Origin: Candidatus Gastranaerophilales bacterium | GTDB taxonomy: Bacteria; Cyanobacteriota; Vampirovibrionia; Gastranaerophilales; Gastranaerophilaceae | NCBI GenBank assembly: GCA_944325515.1 | Contig: CALVAO010000006.1 | Coordinates: 43,166 to 107,165 of the forward strand | Reading direction: 5' to 3' | Length of the DNA: 64,000 nucleotides | Shown: in pieces, positions 17,515 to 27,800 of the stretch | Position numbering within the stretch: position 1 is the stretch's first letter | Layout: each line of letters opens with the position of its first letter | The notes under the pieces: generated by a model | What the model was told of the DNA's origin: nothing | Database searches by the model: none | What the model saw: only the letters and a program-made list of their open reading frames with translations | Translations under genes and position numbers: made by a program

Positions 17515-18582
17515 TTATTTGATTTCACGCCCGCTCAAATCATAATATTTTTTTGTACCGTCTTGATTTATTTTTTCAATAATAATTTGCCCGTCTTTCA
17601 AAATTTTTCTTGTTTTTGAATTATGCGTTTCTGTTTGAAGTTTATCAATTCCTACAGTTCCTGCTAAAGAATTTATGGCTTCCGTAAAATGTTTCTTCAC
17701 CAGCCAATTTTTAGGCATTTCAAAACTGTATTCCGATGCGTATTCATTCATTGAAACAACATCAAGATCCATTATTACATCCATTGTCATATTAGTTGTC
17801 CCGTCGTTTGCCAGATACCTGATATCATTTTCCCAGGCATTGAAATTAACTTCCAGAACAGAATTTAGTCTTGAAATTTTTGTAAATACCTCTTTTGCAC
17901 TCTCTGATAATTCTGCTACCATCTGCTGATGGATAATAATTTCACCCGGTGATGAAATTCCGCGCTTTACGGGTGGAATTTTTGCGACCTCTGCAAGCTC
18001 GTTGGCGTATTTTTGAGCAAATTCTTCATATGGCATTCCAAGAATTTCTAGTGCCTGCTCTTCAAACAGAGTTTTATTTTCATTTTCGCTTTTTTTGCTG
18101 TCTGGATCTTTATACCAGTTTTTAACTTCATTTTCAGCCTTATTATACCTTGTCTGAATTTCTTGATATTTTTCTGTAAGTTTTTCAAAATCATATACAG
18201 GCAGCCTGTTTAAAAGCGCGCCAAGACCGGTAATCTCGTTTTCTATAAGCATACTATCCAGTTCATGCGACATTTCATAAAGTTCATTATTAGTATTTTC
18301 AGTAGTTTTATTCGTAACTTCACGCCGTTCATCCTGCGATAATTGGTTTAAATAAGCATTCTTGATTTCATCATCTCCGGCCACTTTCCTTTCAAATCCG
18401 AAAATCTTATTGATATCATCTTCTTTTACTTCACCGTTTTGTACGGCTTTATCCGCCTCTTTCATAAAAAGCGAAATCTCTTTATCATTATCAATATATC
18501 CGTTAGAATTTCCGCCGTTTTCGTCTGCAAGTTTAGCCAGCTCCAAGAGTTTACCGCTTAGCATAGTTAAATCAATCTTCAT
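17515..18582 (-). CDS. Unknown protein with EF-hand-like N-terminal loop, 355 aa
   Basis: No known family recognised. The first 65 residues match the start of the 806-residue protein at 52364-54784. Both have a hydrophobic Leu-rich helix, an Asn/Asp-rich calcium-loop-like stretch (here GGNSNGYIDNDKE), then a helix and an (N/D)xIFGxE motif. The rest is hydrophilic, helical and Glu/Lys-rich, ending in GTKKYYDLSGREIK, a beta-hairpin-like tail. There is no signal peptide, membrane segment or enzyme motif. GGGAGA precedes the ATG. The upstream region carries the TTTGTAA/GCAATT/CTTTATA promoter shared with the 52364 and 29801 genes, so the three are probably coregulated. An envelope or exported structural role is a guess. 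Confidence 0.75.
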   Translation of the reverse strand: MKIDLTMLSGKLLELAKLADENGGNSNGYIDNDKEISLFMKEADKAVQNGEVKEDDINKIFGFERKVAGDDEIKNAYLNQLSQDERREVTNKTTENTNNELYEMSHELDSMLIENEITGLGALLNRLPVYDFEKLTEKYQEIQTRYNKAENEVKNWYKDPDSKKSENENKTLFEEQALEILGMPYEEFAQKYANELAEVAKIPPVKRGISSPGEIIIHQQMVAELSESAKEVFTKISRLNSVLEVNFNAWENDIRYLANDGTTNMTMDVIMDLDVVSMNEYASEYSFEMPKNWLVKKHFTEAINSLAGTVGIDKLQTETHNSKTRKILKDGQIIIEKINQDGTKKYYDLSGREIK

Positions 18583-18614
18583 AAAAATCTATCTCCCGCA
18601 TTTACTTATATATG

Positions 18615-18669
18615 TATAAAGTATTTTCGGGAGAAATAATTGCTTTTTGTTTACAAAAAATGTTACAAA
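18615..18669 (-). promoter_or_regulatory. Shared TTTGTAA-GCAATT-CTTTATA promoter, gene at 17515
   Basis: On the minus strand there are two TTTGTAA boxes (18663-18669 and 18651-18657), then GCAATT (18638-18643), exactly 16 bases, then CTTTATA (18615-18621). The distal TTTGTAA overlaps the recJ stop codon. The same arrangement with identical GCAATT spacing precedes the genes at 29801-32737 and 52364-54784. Confidence 0.7.
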
Positions 18670-21002
18670 TCAATTGTCATAAATTTATTTTTATAATCAT
18701 TGACAGTATTTAAAAGTTCTACAAACTCTGCATATTTAGCCGTATGAAGAGTTTTAGAAAGCTCGACTGCCGCAAGGAATTCTATTTTAAAACTGTCTTC
18801 TGCGCGTTCTTTAATCTTAACCATGCCGGTATCTTCAAACATTTCAAGCATCGTTTCTATAACCGGCTCTGTCACCCCGAGAGCAGCCGCGCCTCTTGAA
18901 AGACTAAAATCGCCGTCAAGAGTGCTGCAGGTATACTTAATCATACCAGAAAAAGTTTTTAACATTGCTTCTTCATTATATTTCCCCCTCTGATAGTTCA
19001 TATAATGAACAGCATCCGGAGCAACTGTCGCCATAAGATTTTGCATAACTTCATCATCAGCGGGATAATCAAAAAACATCAGCGCATTTGCTTTTTGAGC
19101 GTGATTTCTGTCTACAATATGCTTTGTTATATCTTCAAACGGCTTAAGAGCCTCTTTTACCCCTCTATCCTCCGCAAAAACGGAAATTACGAGCTTAGAA
19201 TTTTTGATATAATCGTTTACCTGTCTTAATATGTTCGTTTTCTTCCTATGGTCATACACTTTTATTTTCGAAGCTTCTTCCTCTTTTAAAGCGTCGGAGT
19301 GAACATCTTTAAGAATTAATTGGACAGAAGTTACTCCGTTAAAAGTATTTAGTTGCGGAGCAAACGCAATATCAATCTTATCCCCGCTGATTAAAGGTAT
19401 ATCTCCTCTTGACCACCAGACACAGTCTATTGTACCATTTGGAGTTTCTACGATTAACTTCAAATGGTCTTTTGTTGAGCCCATTAACTTCTTTTCTTTT
19501 AAAGTCAGATTATTTACAACAAAAGCCGGCGACGGATTAGAAGCCCCGAACGGCTCAAGTTTTGAGATTTCTTCCACAAGAGAGATATCAACATCATCAA
19601 TTGAGAGTTCCATATCAATATCAAGAGAAGGCGTGAGTTTTTGCCCGTTTAACATCTCATCAACCGTTTTATTCAAAGCTTTTTTCACTGTCTCAAACGA
19701 AGCTTTCTCTTCAGAGAACGCAAATCCCGCCGCAAGCTGGTGTCCGCCAAATCCGTCCAAATGTTCGGAAATATTAGAAATTATATCGTAAAGATTAAGT
19801 TCTTTTACTCCTCTTGCAGAACATCGGAAAGTTTTTGTTTCTTCCGAATAATTCATAATAAAAGTCGGTTTATAATATTTTTCGACAAATTTGGAAGCTA
19901 CAATACCTATAATTCCGACATGCCAGTCTTTTGAGAATAAAACAATCGCATTATCACGGCTGTTTGAAGCCTTCCACATATCATCAGCCTGAGCAAATGT
20001 TTCGGAACACATTTCCTGTCGGAGTTTGTTGAAATTTTCAAGTGAAATAATCGCCATCTCGATTTCCTGCCTGTTTTCAGAAATCATAACTTTTATGGCG
20101 TTATCAACCGTATCAATACGTCCGGAAGCATTAATTCTCGGAGCAATCGTGAACGCTACCTGCTCAGCGGTTAAGCCGTTATCAACCCCGACACCTGCAA
20201 CATCAAGCATCCGCTTCAGCCCGTAATGCTTGCCGGCTGCAATATATTCCAGCCCTTTTGTTACATAATACCTGTTTTCGCCGATTAATGGCACAATATC
20301 AGCAATTGTTCCCACGGTCACATATGGAAGAAGTTCTTTTGAAAAACTTAATTTATCATATTTTTCAAGAACAGCCTGCGCAACTTTAAATGCAACCCCT
20401 ACCCCTGCAAGAGAAGTTAAATACTCAATCTGCAGCGGAGTAAGTTTTTCATCCAGCGCATTCATCGCCTTGGGGTTAATTATTGCATAAGCCTCCGGAA
20501 GCTCATCAGGCGCTTCGTGGTGGTCTGTTATTATAACATCACGACCAAAACTTTTTATGAACTTAACTTCTTCAACACTGCTTATCCCATTATCAACAGT
20601 AATAATTAATTTTGGCTTCTTCTTGGTTAAAATTTGGACAAGAGCTTTTGTATTAAGCCCGTGACCTTCCGTTTCTCTATCTGGAATATAATAATCGACA
20701 TTTGCTCCGAGATAAGAAAATGTTTTCATAAGAACAGAAGTTGAAGTAACTCCGTCCGCGTCAAAATCGCCGTAGATTAAGATATTTTCTTTTTCATCAA
20801 TGGCTTTTTTTATACGTTCTGCGGCTTTTGGCATATCACAAAACGCGTTAGGGTGCATTAAGGTAATCTCAAGCGGATTTAAGAAATCCCGCCTGGCATC
20901 TTCTCCCGTTATGCCCCTAACTTCTAGTAATCTATCTATTATAGAGGCTTTAGAATTTTCTCCCTTAGCCTCTATATGCCATTCTTTCTTAGTTATCCCC
21001 AT
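18663..21002 (-). CDS. recJ: Single-stranded-DNA-specific exonuclease RecJ
   Basis: RecJ degrades 5' single strands in recombination and mismatch repair. The DHH-phosphoesterase motifs are in order: YGDFDADGVTST, ITVDNGISS, ITDHHE near residue 160, PRINASGRID, and the DHHA1 signature GFGGHQLAAGF. An OB-fold region follows. At 779 residues it is longer than E. coli RecJ (577), with a C-terminal extension as in many Firmicutes-type RecJ proteins. It starts 7 bases after the ctp gene, implying one transcript. Confidence 0.96.
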   Translation of the reverse strand: MGITKKEWHIEAKGENSKASIIDRLLEVRGITGEDARRDFLNPLEITLMHPNAFCDMPKAAERIKKAIDEKENILIYGDFDADGVTSTSVLMKTFSYLGANVDYYIPDRETEGHGLNTKALVQILTKKKPKLIITVDNGISSVEEVKFIKSFGRDVIITDHHEAPDELPEAYAIINPKAMNALDEKLTPLQIEYLTSLAGVGVAFKVAQAVLEKYDKLSFSKELLPYVTVGTIADIVPLIGENRYYVTKGLEYIAAGKHYGLKRMLDVAGVGVDNGLTAEQVAFTIAPRINASGRIDTVDNAIKVMISENRQEIEMAIISLENFNKLRQEMCSETFAQADDMWKASNSRDNAIVLFSKDWHVGIIGIVASKFVEKYYKPTFIMNYSEETKTFRCSARGVKELNLYDIISNISEHLDGFGGHQLAAGFAFSEEKASFETVKKALNKTVDEMLNGQKLTPSLDIDMELSIDDVDISLVEEISKLEPFGASNPSPAFVVNNLTLKEKKLMGSTKDHLKLIVETPNGTIDCVWWSRGDIPLISGDKIDIAFAPQLNTFNGVTSVQLILKDVHSDALKEEEASKIKVYDHRKKTNILRQVNDYIKNSKLVISVFAEDRGVKEALKPFEDITKHIVDRNHAQKANALMFFDYPADDEVMQNLMATVAPDAVHYMNYQRGKYNEEAMLKTFSGMIKYTCSTLDGDFSLSRGAAALGVTEPVIETMLEMFEDTGMVKIKERAEDSFKIEFLAAVELSKTLHTAKYAEFVELLNTVNDYKNKFMTIDL

Positions 21003-21009
21003 TTACTCC

Positions 21010-22203
21010 TCAGCTCTTTACAAGACAGGTCATTTTTTCTAGTATTTCAATCGCTTTTTCCAGTTGAACGTCTTTTTTCGCTTCGACATTCTCCTTAGTT
21101 AATTCTACCATAACATTAGGAGTTATGCCTTTTTTATTAATATCAGTTCCCGAGGGGGTTAAATATCTTTGTATAGTAATATTCATGCCAGCTTCATCGG
21201 GAAGCTTGTTGATTTCCTGTACAAGCCCTTTTCCGAAAGACTGCTCTCCGACAATTGTTGCGCGGTGATTGTCTTTTAATGCTCCGCTTAAGATTTCGCT
21301 CGCTGAAGCTGAACCTTTATTAATTAAAACAACAATCGGCTTATCCGTAACCTGCTGATAACGCGCGCGGGTTGTAGTTTTATAGCTGTCACGGTCAACT
21401 GTACTTACGATAACTCCGCCTTTTAAAAGCATATCTGAAATATAAATCGCGTTAGTCAAAAGCCCGCCTGGGTTTGAACGAAGGTCGATTATAAAGCCTT
21501 TCATTCCGCTTGAATTGTTCAATATTGATTCTATTTCTCCGGCAGCGTTCTTGCTGATAAAAGAGCTTAATCTTATATATTGAATATCGTTAGGAATTTT
21601 TGTTGTTTCAAACGGCGGTTTGCAGGAAACCGATTTAACCTCAATTTCATCCCTTACAACGCTGTAGAGCTTATTCGGGACACCTTTTCTCTGGATTAGA
21701 AGTGTTACGGTTGTTCCTTTTTCGCCTCTAATTTTATCAGCTGCCGCATCTATATTAATACCTTTTGTGCTCTCTCCGTTGATTTCAAGTATTCTATCAT
21801 CTGCAAGAAGTCCCGCTTTTTCAGCCGGTGAATCCTCCAACGGTGCAATAATAACAAGCTCTCCGTCACGAAGCCCGATTTGAGTACCGATACCTTTCAA
21901 AGAGCCCTTAATTGATTCTGTTTCTTCATTGAATTCTTTTGGATTTAAAAATCTTGTATAAGGGTCATTCAAGCTTGTAAGCATAGTTTCTATTGCAACA
22001 TATGCATCTTCTTTTGTTTTCAATTTATTATCATACTTATATCGCCATTTATTCCAATCCTGCGAATTATTGGTCGGGTCGTAATATTTTTTATTAACAA
22101 TTTTCCAAACATCATCATATAACTCGGCAGGTGTGGCTGCAAAAGCAGAACCGATACTCATCAGCACTGCTGTCATCAATATAGTTGTTGCCATTTTTTT
22201 CAT
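21010..22203 (-). CDS. Carboxy-terminal processing peptidase (S41 family)
   Basis: An exported serine protease of the CtpA/Prc family, 397 residues. A signal peptide (cleavage near AFA-AT) is followed by an N-terminal domain, a PDZ domain (about 95-180) and the S41 core. The catalytic Ser is in KGSASASEI and the Lys in GEQSFGKGLVQ. These proteases trim periplasmic or envelope proteins and peptidoglycan hydrolases from their C-termini, which is interesting next to the large wall hydrolases here. GGAGGAG precedes the ATG, and it leads the ctp-recJ pair. Confidence 0.95.
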   Translation of the reverse strand: MKKMATTILMTAVLMSIGSAFAATPAELYDDVWKIVNKKYYDPTNNSQDWNKWRYKYDNKLKTKEDAYVAIETMLTSLNDPYTRFLNPKEFNEETESIKGSLKGIGTQIGLRDGELVIIAPLEDSPAEKAGLLADDRILEINGESTKGINIDAAADKIRGEKGTTVTLLIQRKGVPNKLYSVVRDEIEVKSVSCKPPFETTKIPNDIQYIRLSSFISKNAAGEIESILNNSSGMKGFIIDLRSNPGGLLTNAIYISDMLLKGGVIVSTVDRDSYKTTTRARYQQVTDKPIVVLINKGSASASEILSGALKDNHRATIVGEQSFGKGLVQEINKLPDEAGMNITIQRYLTPSGTDINKKGITPNVMVELTKENVEAKKDVQLEKAIEILEKMTCLVKS

Positions 22204-22284
22204 AAGCTACACTCCTCCAATGTCAAAAAGCGCTTTTTATATTATATTACACAATTCAGTTTTGAATTTCAAATTTTTAAAAAT

Positions 22285-22746
22285 TCATTTTAACAGCATG
22301 TGAATATAGTAAGCATAAATTATGCCAAAAATTGCACCTGCAAATACTTGCATTGGAGTGTGCCCTAACAGTTCTTTGAGCTTTCCGCCTGCCTCTTGCA
22401 AATCCTGTTTATACAAATCCATTATTATTTTATTTAAGCAGGCAGCCTGTTTTCCTGCAGCACGTCGTACTCCGGCAGCGTCGTACATTACAATAAACGC
22501 ATATCCGAGAGCTATTGCAAATTCAATAGAATCAAAGCCTCTGATTAAACCTACTGCCGTAGACAGCCCCATAACACCTGCCGAATGGGAGCTTGGCATT
22601 CCTCCTGTTGTTGTAAACAATCTTAAATCTAAACTGCGCTTTACAATTAAGTGCAAAACGCATTTGATTATCTGAGCAACAACTATTCCGGAAAATGCTA
22701 CAAATATTACTTCATAACCGGTTCCATAATATTGAGATAAATCCAT
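22285..22746 (-). CDS. DUF212/YuiD-type divergent PAP2 family membrane protein
   Basis: A 153-residue membrane protein with the motifs of the divergent PAP2 (acid phosphatase/vanadium-dependent haloperoxidase-related) family: GGMPSSHSA, YDAAGVRRAAGKQA and LGHTPMQVFAGAIFG. Three to four hydrophobic helices are visible. Members are presumed lipid phosphatases. It overlaps the ispA stop (TAATG), so a role with polyprenyl phosphates is a reasonable inference. Confidence 0.9.
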   Translation of the reverse strand: MDLSQYYGTGYEVIFVAFSGIVVAQIIKCVLHLIVKRSLDLRLFTTTGGMPSSHSAGVMGLSTAVGLIRGFDSIEFAIALGYAFIVMYDAAGVRRAAGKQAACLNKIIMDLYKQDLQEAGGKLKELLGHTPMQVFAGAIFGIIYAYYIHMLLK

Positions 22747-23615
22747 TAATTACTCCTAATTCTCTCTGCTAATTTATCTAAAATTTCATTAAATACTTTA
22801 GAATCGTACCTGCTTATTATACCATAACATTCTTGAATTAAATTCCTAAATTTACTTTCAGCCTCTTCAAGACCATATAATGAAACGTATGTAAGCTTTC
22901 CGGAATTTTTATCCTTGCCAACGGTTTTGCCAAGCTCTTCAAACGAGGATATTTCGTCCATAATGTCATCATATATTTGAAAAGCAAGACCAAATTTTTT
23001 AGCAAAATTATCAAATTCTTCAATAGTTTTTTCGTCAGCTTCTGCTGCTATTGCACCAATTCTTACTGCAAGCCTGAACAGCACTGCAGTTTTATTGAGA
23101 TGGATAAATTCCAGCGTTTCACGTGGCGTTTTAACTAATTTTCCGCCTTCCGATTCAATGTCAACAACCTGACCGGCTATTAATCCGTATGCACCTGCAA
23201 ATCTTGTATACTCATGCAAGATTCTTAAAATTTGAGACTCTTTTAAACCTTTAGATTTTTCAATAATTAACTGGGGTGCAAATGTTAACAATGCATCCCC
23301 TGCAAGCACAGCATTTGCCTCTCCAAAAACTTTGTGGTTCGAAGGTTTCCCTCTTCTAAAATCATCATTATCCATACAAGGCAAATCATCGTGAATAAGA
23401 CTTTGAACATGAAGCATTTCCAAAGCACAGGCAGCAGGAAGGACTTTTGAAATATCAGCACCTAATATACGCGCGGTTTCCAAGCACATAACCGGTCTTA
23501 AACGCTTACCAGGAAGCATTAACGTATATTTCATAGCTTTAAAAATATCTTCCGGATAAGTTACCGGCATGTATTCATCCAATTTTTTATCCACTAAATC
23601 AATCAATTCTTTCAT
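22746..23615 (-). CDS. ispA: Polyprenyl synthetase (farnesyl/geranylgeranyl diphosphate synthase type)
   Basis: This enzyme condenses isopentenyl diphosphate with allylic diphosphates. It has the first aspartate-rich motif DDLPCMDNDD (DDx4D bacterial FPPS type), KPSNHKVFGEANAVLAGDAL, and the second motif YDDIMD. Length 289 fits short-chain prenyl synthases; the exact chain length cannot be read reliably. It overlaps rsgA by 17 bases upstream and the PAP2-like gene by one base downstream. Confidence 0.93.
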   Translation of the reverse strand: MKELIDLVDKKLDEYMPVTYPEDIFKAMKYTLMLPGKRLRPVMCLETARILGADISKVLPAACALEMLHVQSLIHDDLPCMDNDDFRRGKPSNHKVFGEANAVLAGDALLTFAPQLIIEKSKGLKESQILRILHEYTRFAGAYGLIAGQVVDIESEGGKLVKTPRETLEFIHLNKTAVLFRLAVRIGAIAAEADEKTIEEFDNFAKKFGLAFQIYDDIMDEISSFEELGKTVGKDKNSGKLTYVSLYGLEEAESKFRNLIQECYGIISRYDSKVFNEILDKLAERIRSN

Positions 23616-24603
23616 TTTCCATATCCTTATAAATATTTTGTTTTAATGTGTTTCTAGCGCCCTGGCGTTTTCTTGAACTTATTTTGACCGCAGTTTTTTC
23701 ATTATGATATTTATGAAAAGATTCTGATTTCACACCTTGATACTTGACTTTTTCTTTATATTCCAGCGCTTCATTGACAAATTCACAATAACTCTGATAA
23801 CGGGTTTCATCAATGTTGTCAAAATTTTCCTTTACTGCACATCCTGTTTCTGACAAATGCAAACAGTTTTGAAATTTACATTTACTTTTATATCTTGCAA
23901 TGTCATCAAATAGTAAATCAACTTCACCGGGCATTAAAAAATCAAACTTTAAATTGCTGAACCCGGGAGTATCTACTATTCTGGTATTATCGCTATCAAG
24001 CGGTATAATTTCGCAATGTCTGGTCGTGTGTGTTCCTCTCAAAGTTTTTTCACTTACATTTTTTGTTTTTAAATTCAGTTCCGGACAAACAGCATTAATA
24101 AGACTGGACTTCCCGACTCCGGATGCTCCGCACAAAACAGAAGTTTTACCTTTTAATATTTCCTTAAACTCTTCTACCCCATATCCTTCAAGAGCAGAAG
24201 TAAATAAAATATCATACCCGAGCGGTTCATAGATTGAAAAAACTTTCTCAATAGTTGTGTCATCATTTGAAAGGTCATTTTTATTAAAACAAAGCACCGT
24301 ATCCAATTTATGATATTTTGCAAAAGCTATATACCTGTTTAATTGAATAAAGCTCAATTCCGGCTCTTTAACGGCAGAAATAATAATAACTCTATCTATA
24401 TTAGAAACAGAAGGTCTGGTTATAAAATTTTTACGCGGAAGAATCTTTTCAATCGCACCACCATTAAATTCCACAAAATCTCCAACCAGAATTTTTTGTT
24501 TTTGCTTTTTTAAAACTTCACGGATCTTGCACTCATAAATTTCATTTTCAGAGTTTACATAATAAAAATCAGAGTGAATTTTAAATATCTGTCCAATTCC
24601 CAT
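23599..24603 (-). CDS. rsgA: Ribosome small subunit-dependent GTPase RsgA
   Basis: A circularly permuted GTPase that matures 30S subunits. An N-terminal OB domain (about 1-70) is followed by permuted G motifs: NKND, GASGVGKSS near residue 163, a conserved RGTHTTRH and DTPGF. A zinc site (CKFQNCLHLSETGC) comes next. The last 35 residues are a Lys/Arg-rich tail that overlaps ispA. No ribosome-binding site precedes the ATG, and TAAAAT ends seven bases before it, so this mRNA may also be leaderless. Confidence 0.96.
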   Translation of the reverse strand: MGIGQIFKIHSDFYYVNSENEIYECKIREVLKKQKQKILVGDFVEFNGGAIEKILPRKNFITRPSVSNIDRVIIISAVKEPELSFIQLNRYIAFAKYHKLDTVLCFNKNDLSNDDTTIEKVFSIYEPLGYDILFTSALEGYGVEEFKEILKGKTSVLCGASGVGKSSLINAVCPELNLKTKNVSEKTLRGTHTTRHCEIIPLDSDNTRIVDTPGFSNLKFDFLMPGEVDLLFDDIARYKSKCKFQNCLHLSETGCAVKENFDNIDETRYQSYCEFVNEALEYKEKVKYQGVKSESFHKYHNEKTAVKISSRKRQGARNTLKQNIYKDMENERID

Positions 24604-24674
24604 AAAAAAATTTTATCATAACTGTGAAAAAGTAGATAGTATGACACTTATTTCTTAAAATAAAATTTTCATTT

Positions 24675-24730
24675 AATGTAAATTTTTGTAAACATTTATC
24701 TTAAACAGCTAAAGTTTTTTGCTAAATATA
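24675..24730 (+). promoter_or_regulatory. Possible variant of the shared TTTGTAA promoter, gene at 24848
   Basis: AATGTAAA and TTTGTAA (24685-24691) are followed about 33 bases later by AATATA. No GCAATT box is seen, so membership of the shared promoter group is weaker than for the three minus-strand genes. Confidence 0.35.
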
Positions 24731-24847
24731 CCGTTAACTAAAATGTAAGATAAGATTATTTACAATGTAACATTAAAGACGCAAAAAATCTGACAGAACG
24801 CATTATTACACTTTTCTAAAAATTAGAAAAAATTTTAAGGAGTAAAT

Positions 24848-27800
24848 ATGCCAGGAGATATCGGAGAAATCTCATACAGAAATTACGAAGTACAAAAAAG
24901 CCGCGTTAGACAAACAACGGAAAAGGCTATAAACAGTCTTTTTGAAAATAAAGTACTCTCAAAGGCGCAGCATGATAAACTCCTGCAAATGTATTTAAAC
25001 GGCGATATTTCTTTTGGGGAAAATGGACTTACGGAAGAAGAAAGCAAATATTTTACAGCAGATACTTTCAATGAAATAGAACAAAATCTTGCAAATTCCG
25101 GAGCTAATAAGACACAAACCCTCTACGTTATTCAACCGGGCGACACACCGGAAGTCATTGCCGAAAAATTAGGCTTGCAAGGAGCTGAAGCCAAGAATTT
25201 TGCAAATAAAATAAAAGCTAATGCAATAAATAATGGCATGTACTACAGCTACGGCTTTCAAACCGGAGATATGATAACTCTTCCCGGAGATTATTCCGCT
25301 AAAATTGAGCAGATGCGGATTAATGGCGAATACATTGAGGATGATACTCAATTAAATCAGCAATATCTCAATGTCCGCAGGAGAAGAGGTTCCTCTAGCA
25401 GACAGGCACCCGTTAGAGAAGCTCTCTCCGTACAAAAAACGGGAGATATAACCAAAGCTAAAAAAATTAAGCTTGCTGCCGGCAAAATTGTTGATTCGCT
25501 AAAAACTACTCCGAGTGCAGGTAATGCGATGCTAAATAGCATTACTAGCGAAAATGTGGTTTTTGTTCTGACTCTTTACAACCAGAAAACAGGCAGAAAT
25601 CTCGCACAGGACTTGTATAATAACGGTGATAAAAAACTTGTATATATAAAAAATAATATTTGCAAACCGCTTGTAGCACGAGCAAAAGCCCTTAAATTAA
25701 ATGGGATCTATTACGGCGATTACATGAAAATTAAAGATATTAAAACTTTAATGAAATGGCTGGAAATTGCAAGAACAAAAGTTTTTGAAGCAGAAAACAA
25801 CAATAATCCTGCACTTGATAAGGTAATTAATAATAAAAAATCTGTTTTAAAACAGAAAAATTCTGCTTATATCAAAAAAGACGGGCAGAGACTTGCAGCT
25901 GATTTATATGAGCAGATTGACGGATTTTCTGACTATAGAAATACAAAAAAAATGCTGACTAAAATTACCCGTGAAAATGCGGCTTATGTTGTAACAGAAT
26001 ACAAAAATACTGCTAAAAATAAAACTCACCGATCACTGGTTAAAGATATTGATGAAGAGTGGAATTTAGATATTAACGATGTAAAAATGTATATTTGCAA
26101 ACCTCTTGTTGCACAGGCTAAAATACTCGGGCTTACAGGTATATATTATGGTGATTATGCAAAAATTGACGATATTGCAACTCTAGATAAATGGGTTCAC
26201 AATGTTTCTGCAAGAATTATTAATGCACAAAATTCGTATAATAATTCTAAAGAAAAGTCTATAACAAAAGCTAAAGGTGCATATAAATATAAAACAATTA
26301 CCGGCAGCGACCTATATAAAGAGGCAGGAATTACAAAATGTATCGAAAAATATAATTCTGCAAACAAACTGGTAGATAAGACTTTTTATTACTCGGACGG
26401 AAAAGTTGTAAGAGAATATCAAGACCCCAAACGAGGAAGAGTCAGAGAATTAGTTAAACAGGGAAAAACATCTAAACCAGCAGAAACAAAGTTCTACGAA
26501 CCGGTTCCTATAAAAATAGGGCTTCCTGCTGATGCAAGTAATAATGCGAGAGCATTTGCAAAAGCTCTTGAAGATAATAAAGCAGTTTTAATGAAAGAAT
26601 TAGGTATTGATAATGATACCTATGATAAATTAGCACGCCTTGCTATGGCTATTGCTAAACAGGAAACAAACTTTGGACAAAACGGAGGTATGTATAGAAA
26701 GGGGAAATATCGGCTTGGAGGTTTTGCCGACTCTACGCAGGTTGGAAATGCAACTAAGCTTTTCCATGATTATTCTTACGGTCCAACACAAATTAAGTTT
26801 GAAATGCAAAGAAGAGATTCCTGGATTGCTGAAAAATTTAAAAAATTCAATCTAAAAATAGGCTCTCAGCTATATGATATGAAAAATGCTGCAATTGCAA
26901 CAATGATAGTACTTGCGCAGAACAATCGAATTTTGAAAGGTAATAAGAGATACCAGAATGGAATGGAGGCTGCACGTGGTAATGTAGTCTCTACAGAAGG
27001 CTGGGAAATGAAAAACGGACATCTTGAAAAAACTTATAACACAAAACCTTTTGTAAACAAAGTAACAGATGAAGATGCACTGTGTTATTTCTGGAACGGC
27101 AGAGGTGTTGAGATTATAGACGGTACAATGGAGCCGGAAGCTCTTGAATATACAAGAAATATTCATCAATATCTTAAAGATTACACCGTCAAAGATGTTG
27201 ATAAAAATGCAAGAAGCAAAGCTATTGCAAAAAGCAATAGTAAAAAGATTAACAGGAATTTCAAACCAATGGATAACAACGGTCCTATAGGTTCTATAGT
27301 ATTTATGCCTAAAATGTATACAAATATTAGGGCAAATACACAAAACGAAATAGAAATTTTAAGAACAAGTCTTAATAAAAATCCAAGAATAAATGAAGCT
27401 TCTAAAAAGCAGCTGCTCTTATGTGTTCAAAATGGTGAAATCGGCTTTGAATTCGGCTTAACGGCAAAAGAAGCAGATTCTTTAACCCAGAAAGATGTGG
27501 ATAGAATGCTTTCTCACATTTCTAATATTAAAACCAGAATAACACAGGCAGACAGCAGTATTGATTTTTCAGATGGAATTAATTCTCAAGAAGCTGCACG
27601 TCTTGGTACTAAATATATGGAACTAATTCGTACAGAAGAAAAGAGTTTCAAAAAAGAATATTTAAATTCTAAATCTCCGCGGGTTGTAACTTCTGCAGTA
27701 CCGGCAGATTCTGTTCTTATGACACCTATGAATAATAATTTTGACCTGCATTTGAGTAGAAACAGAAAAGGCTTCAAAGGAAAAGTAGCAGATGAAGGTG

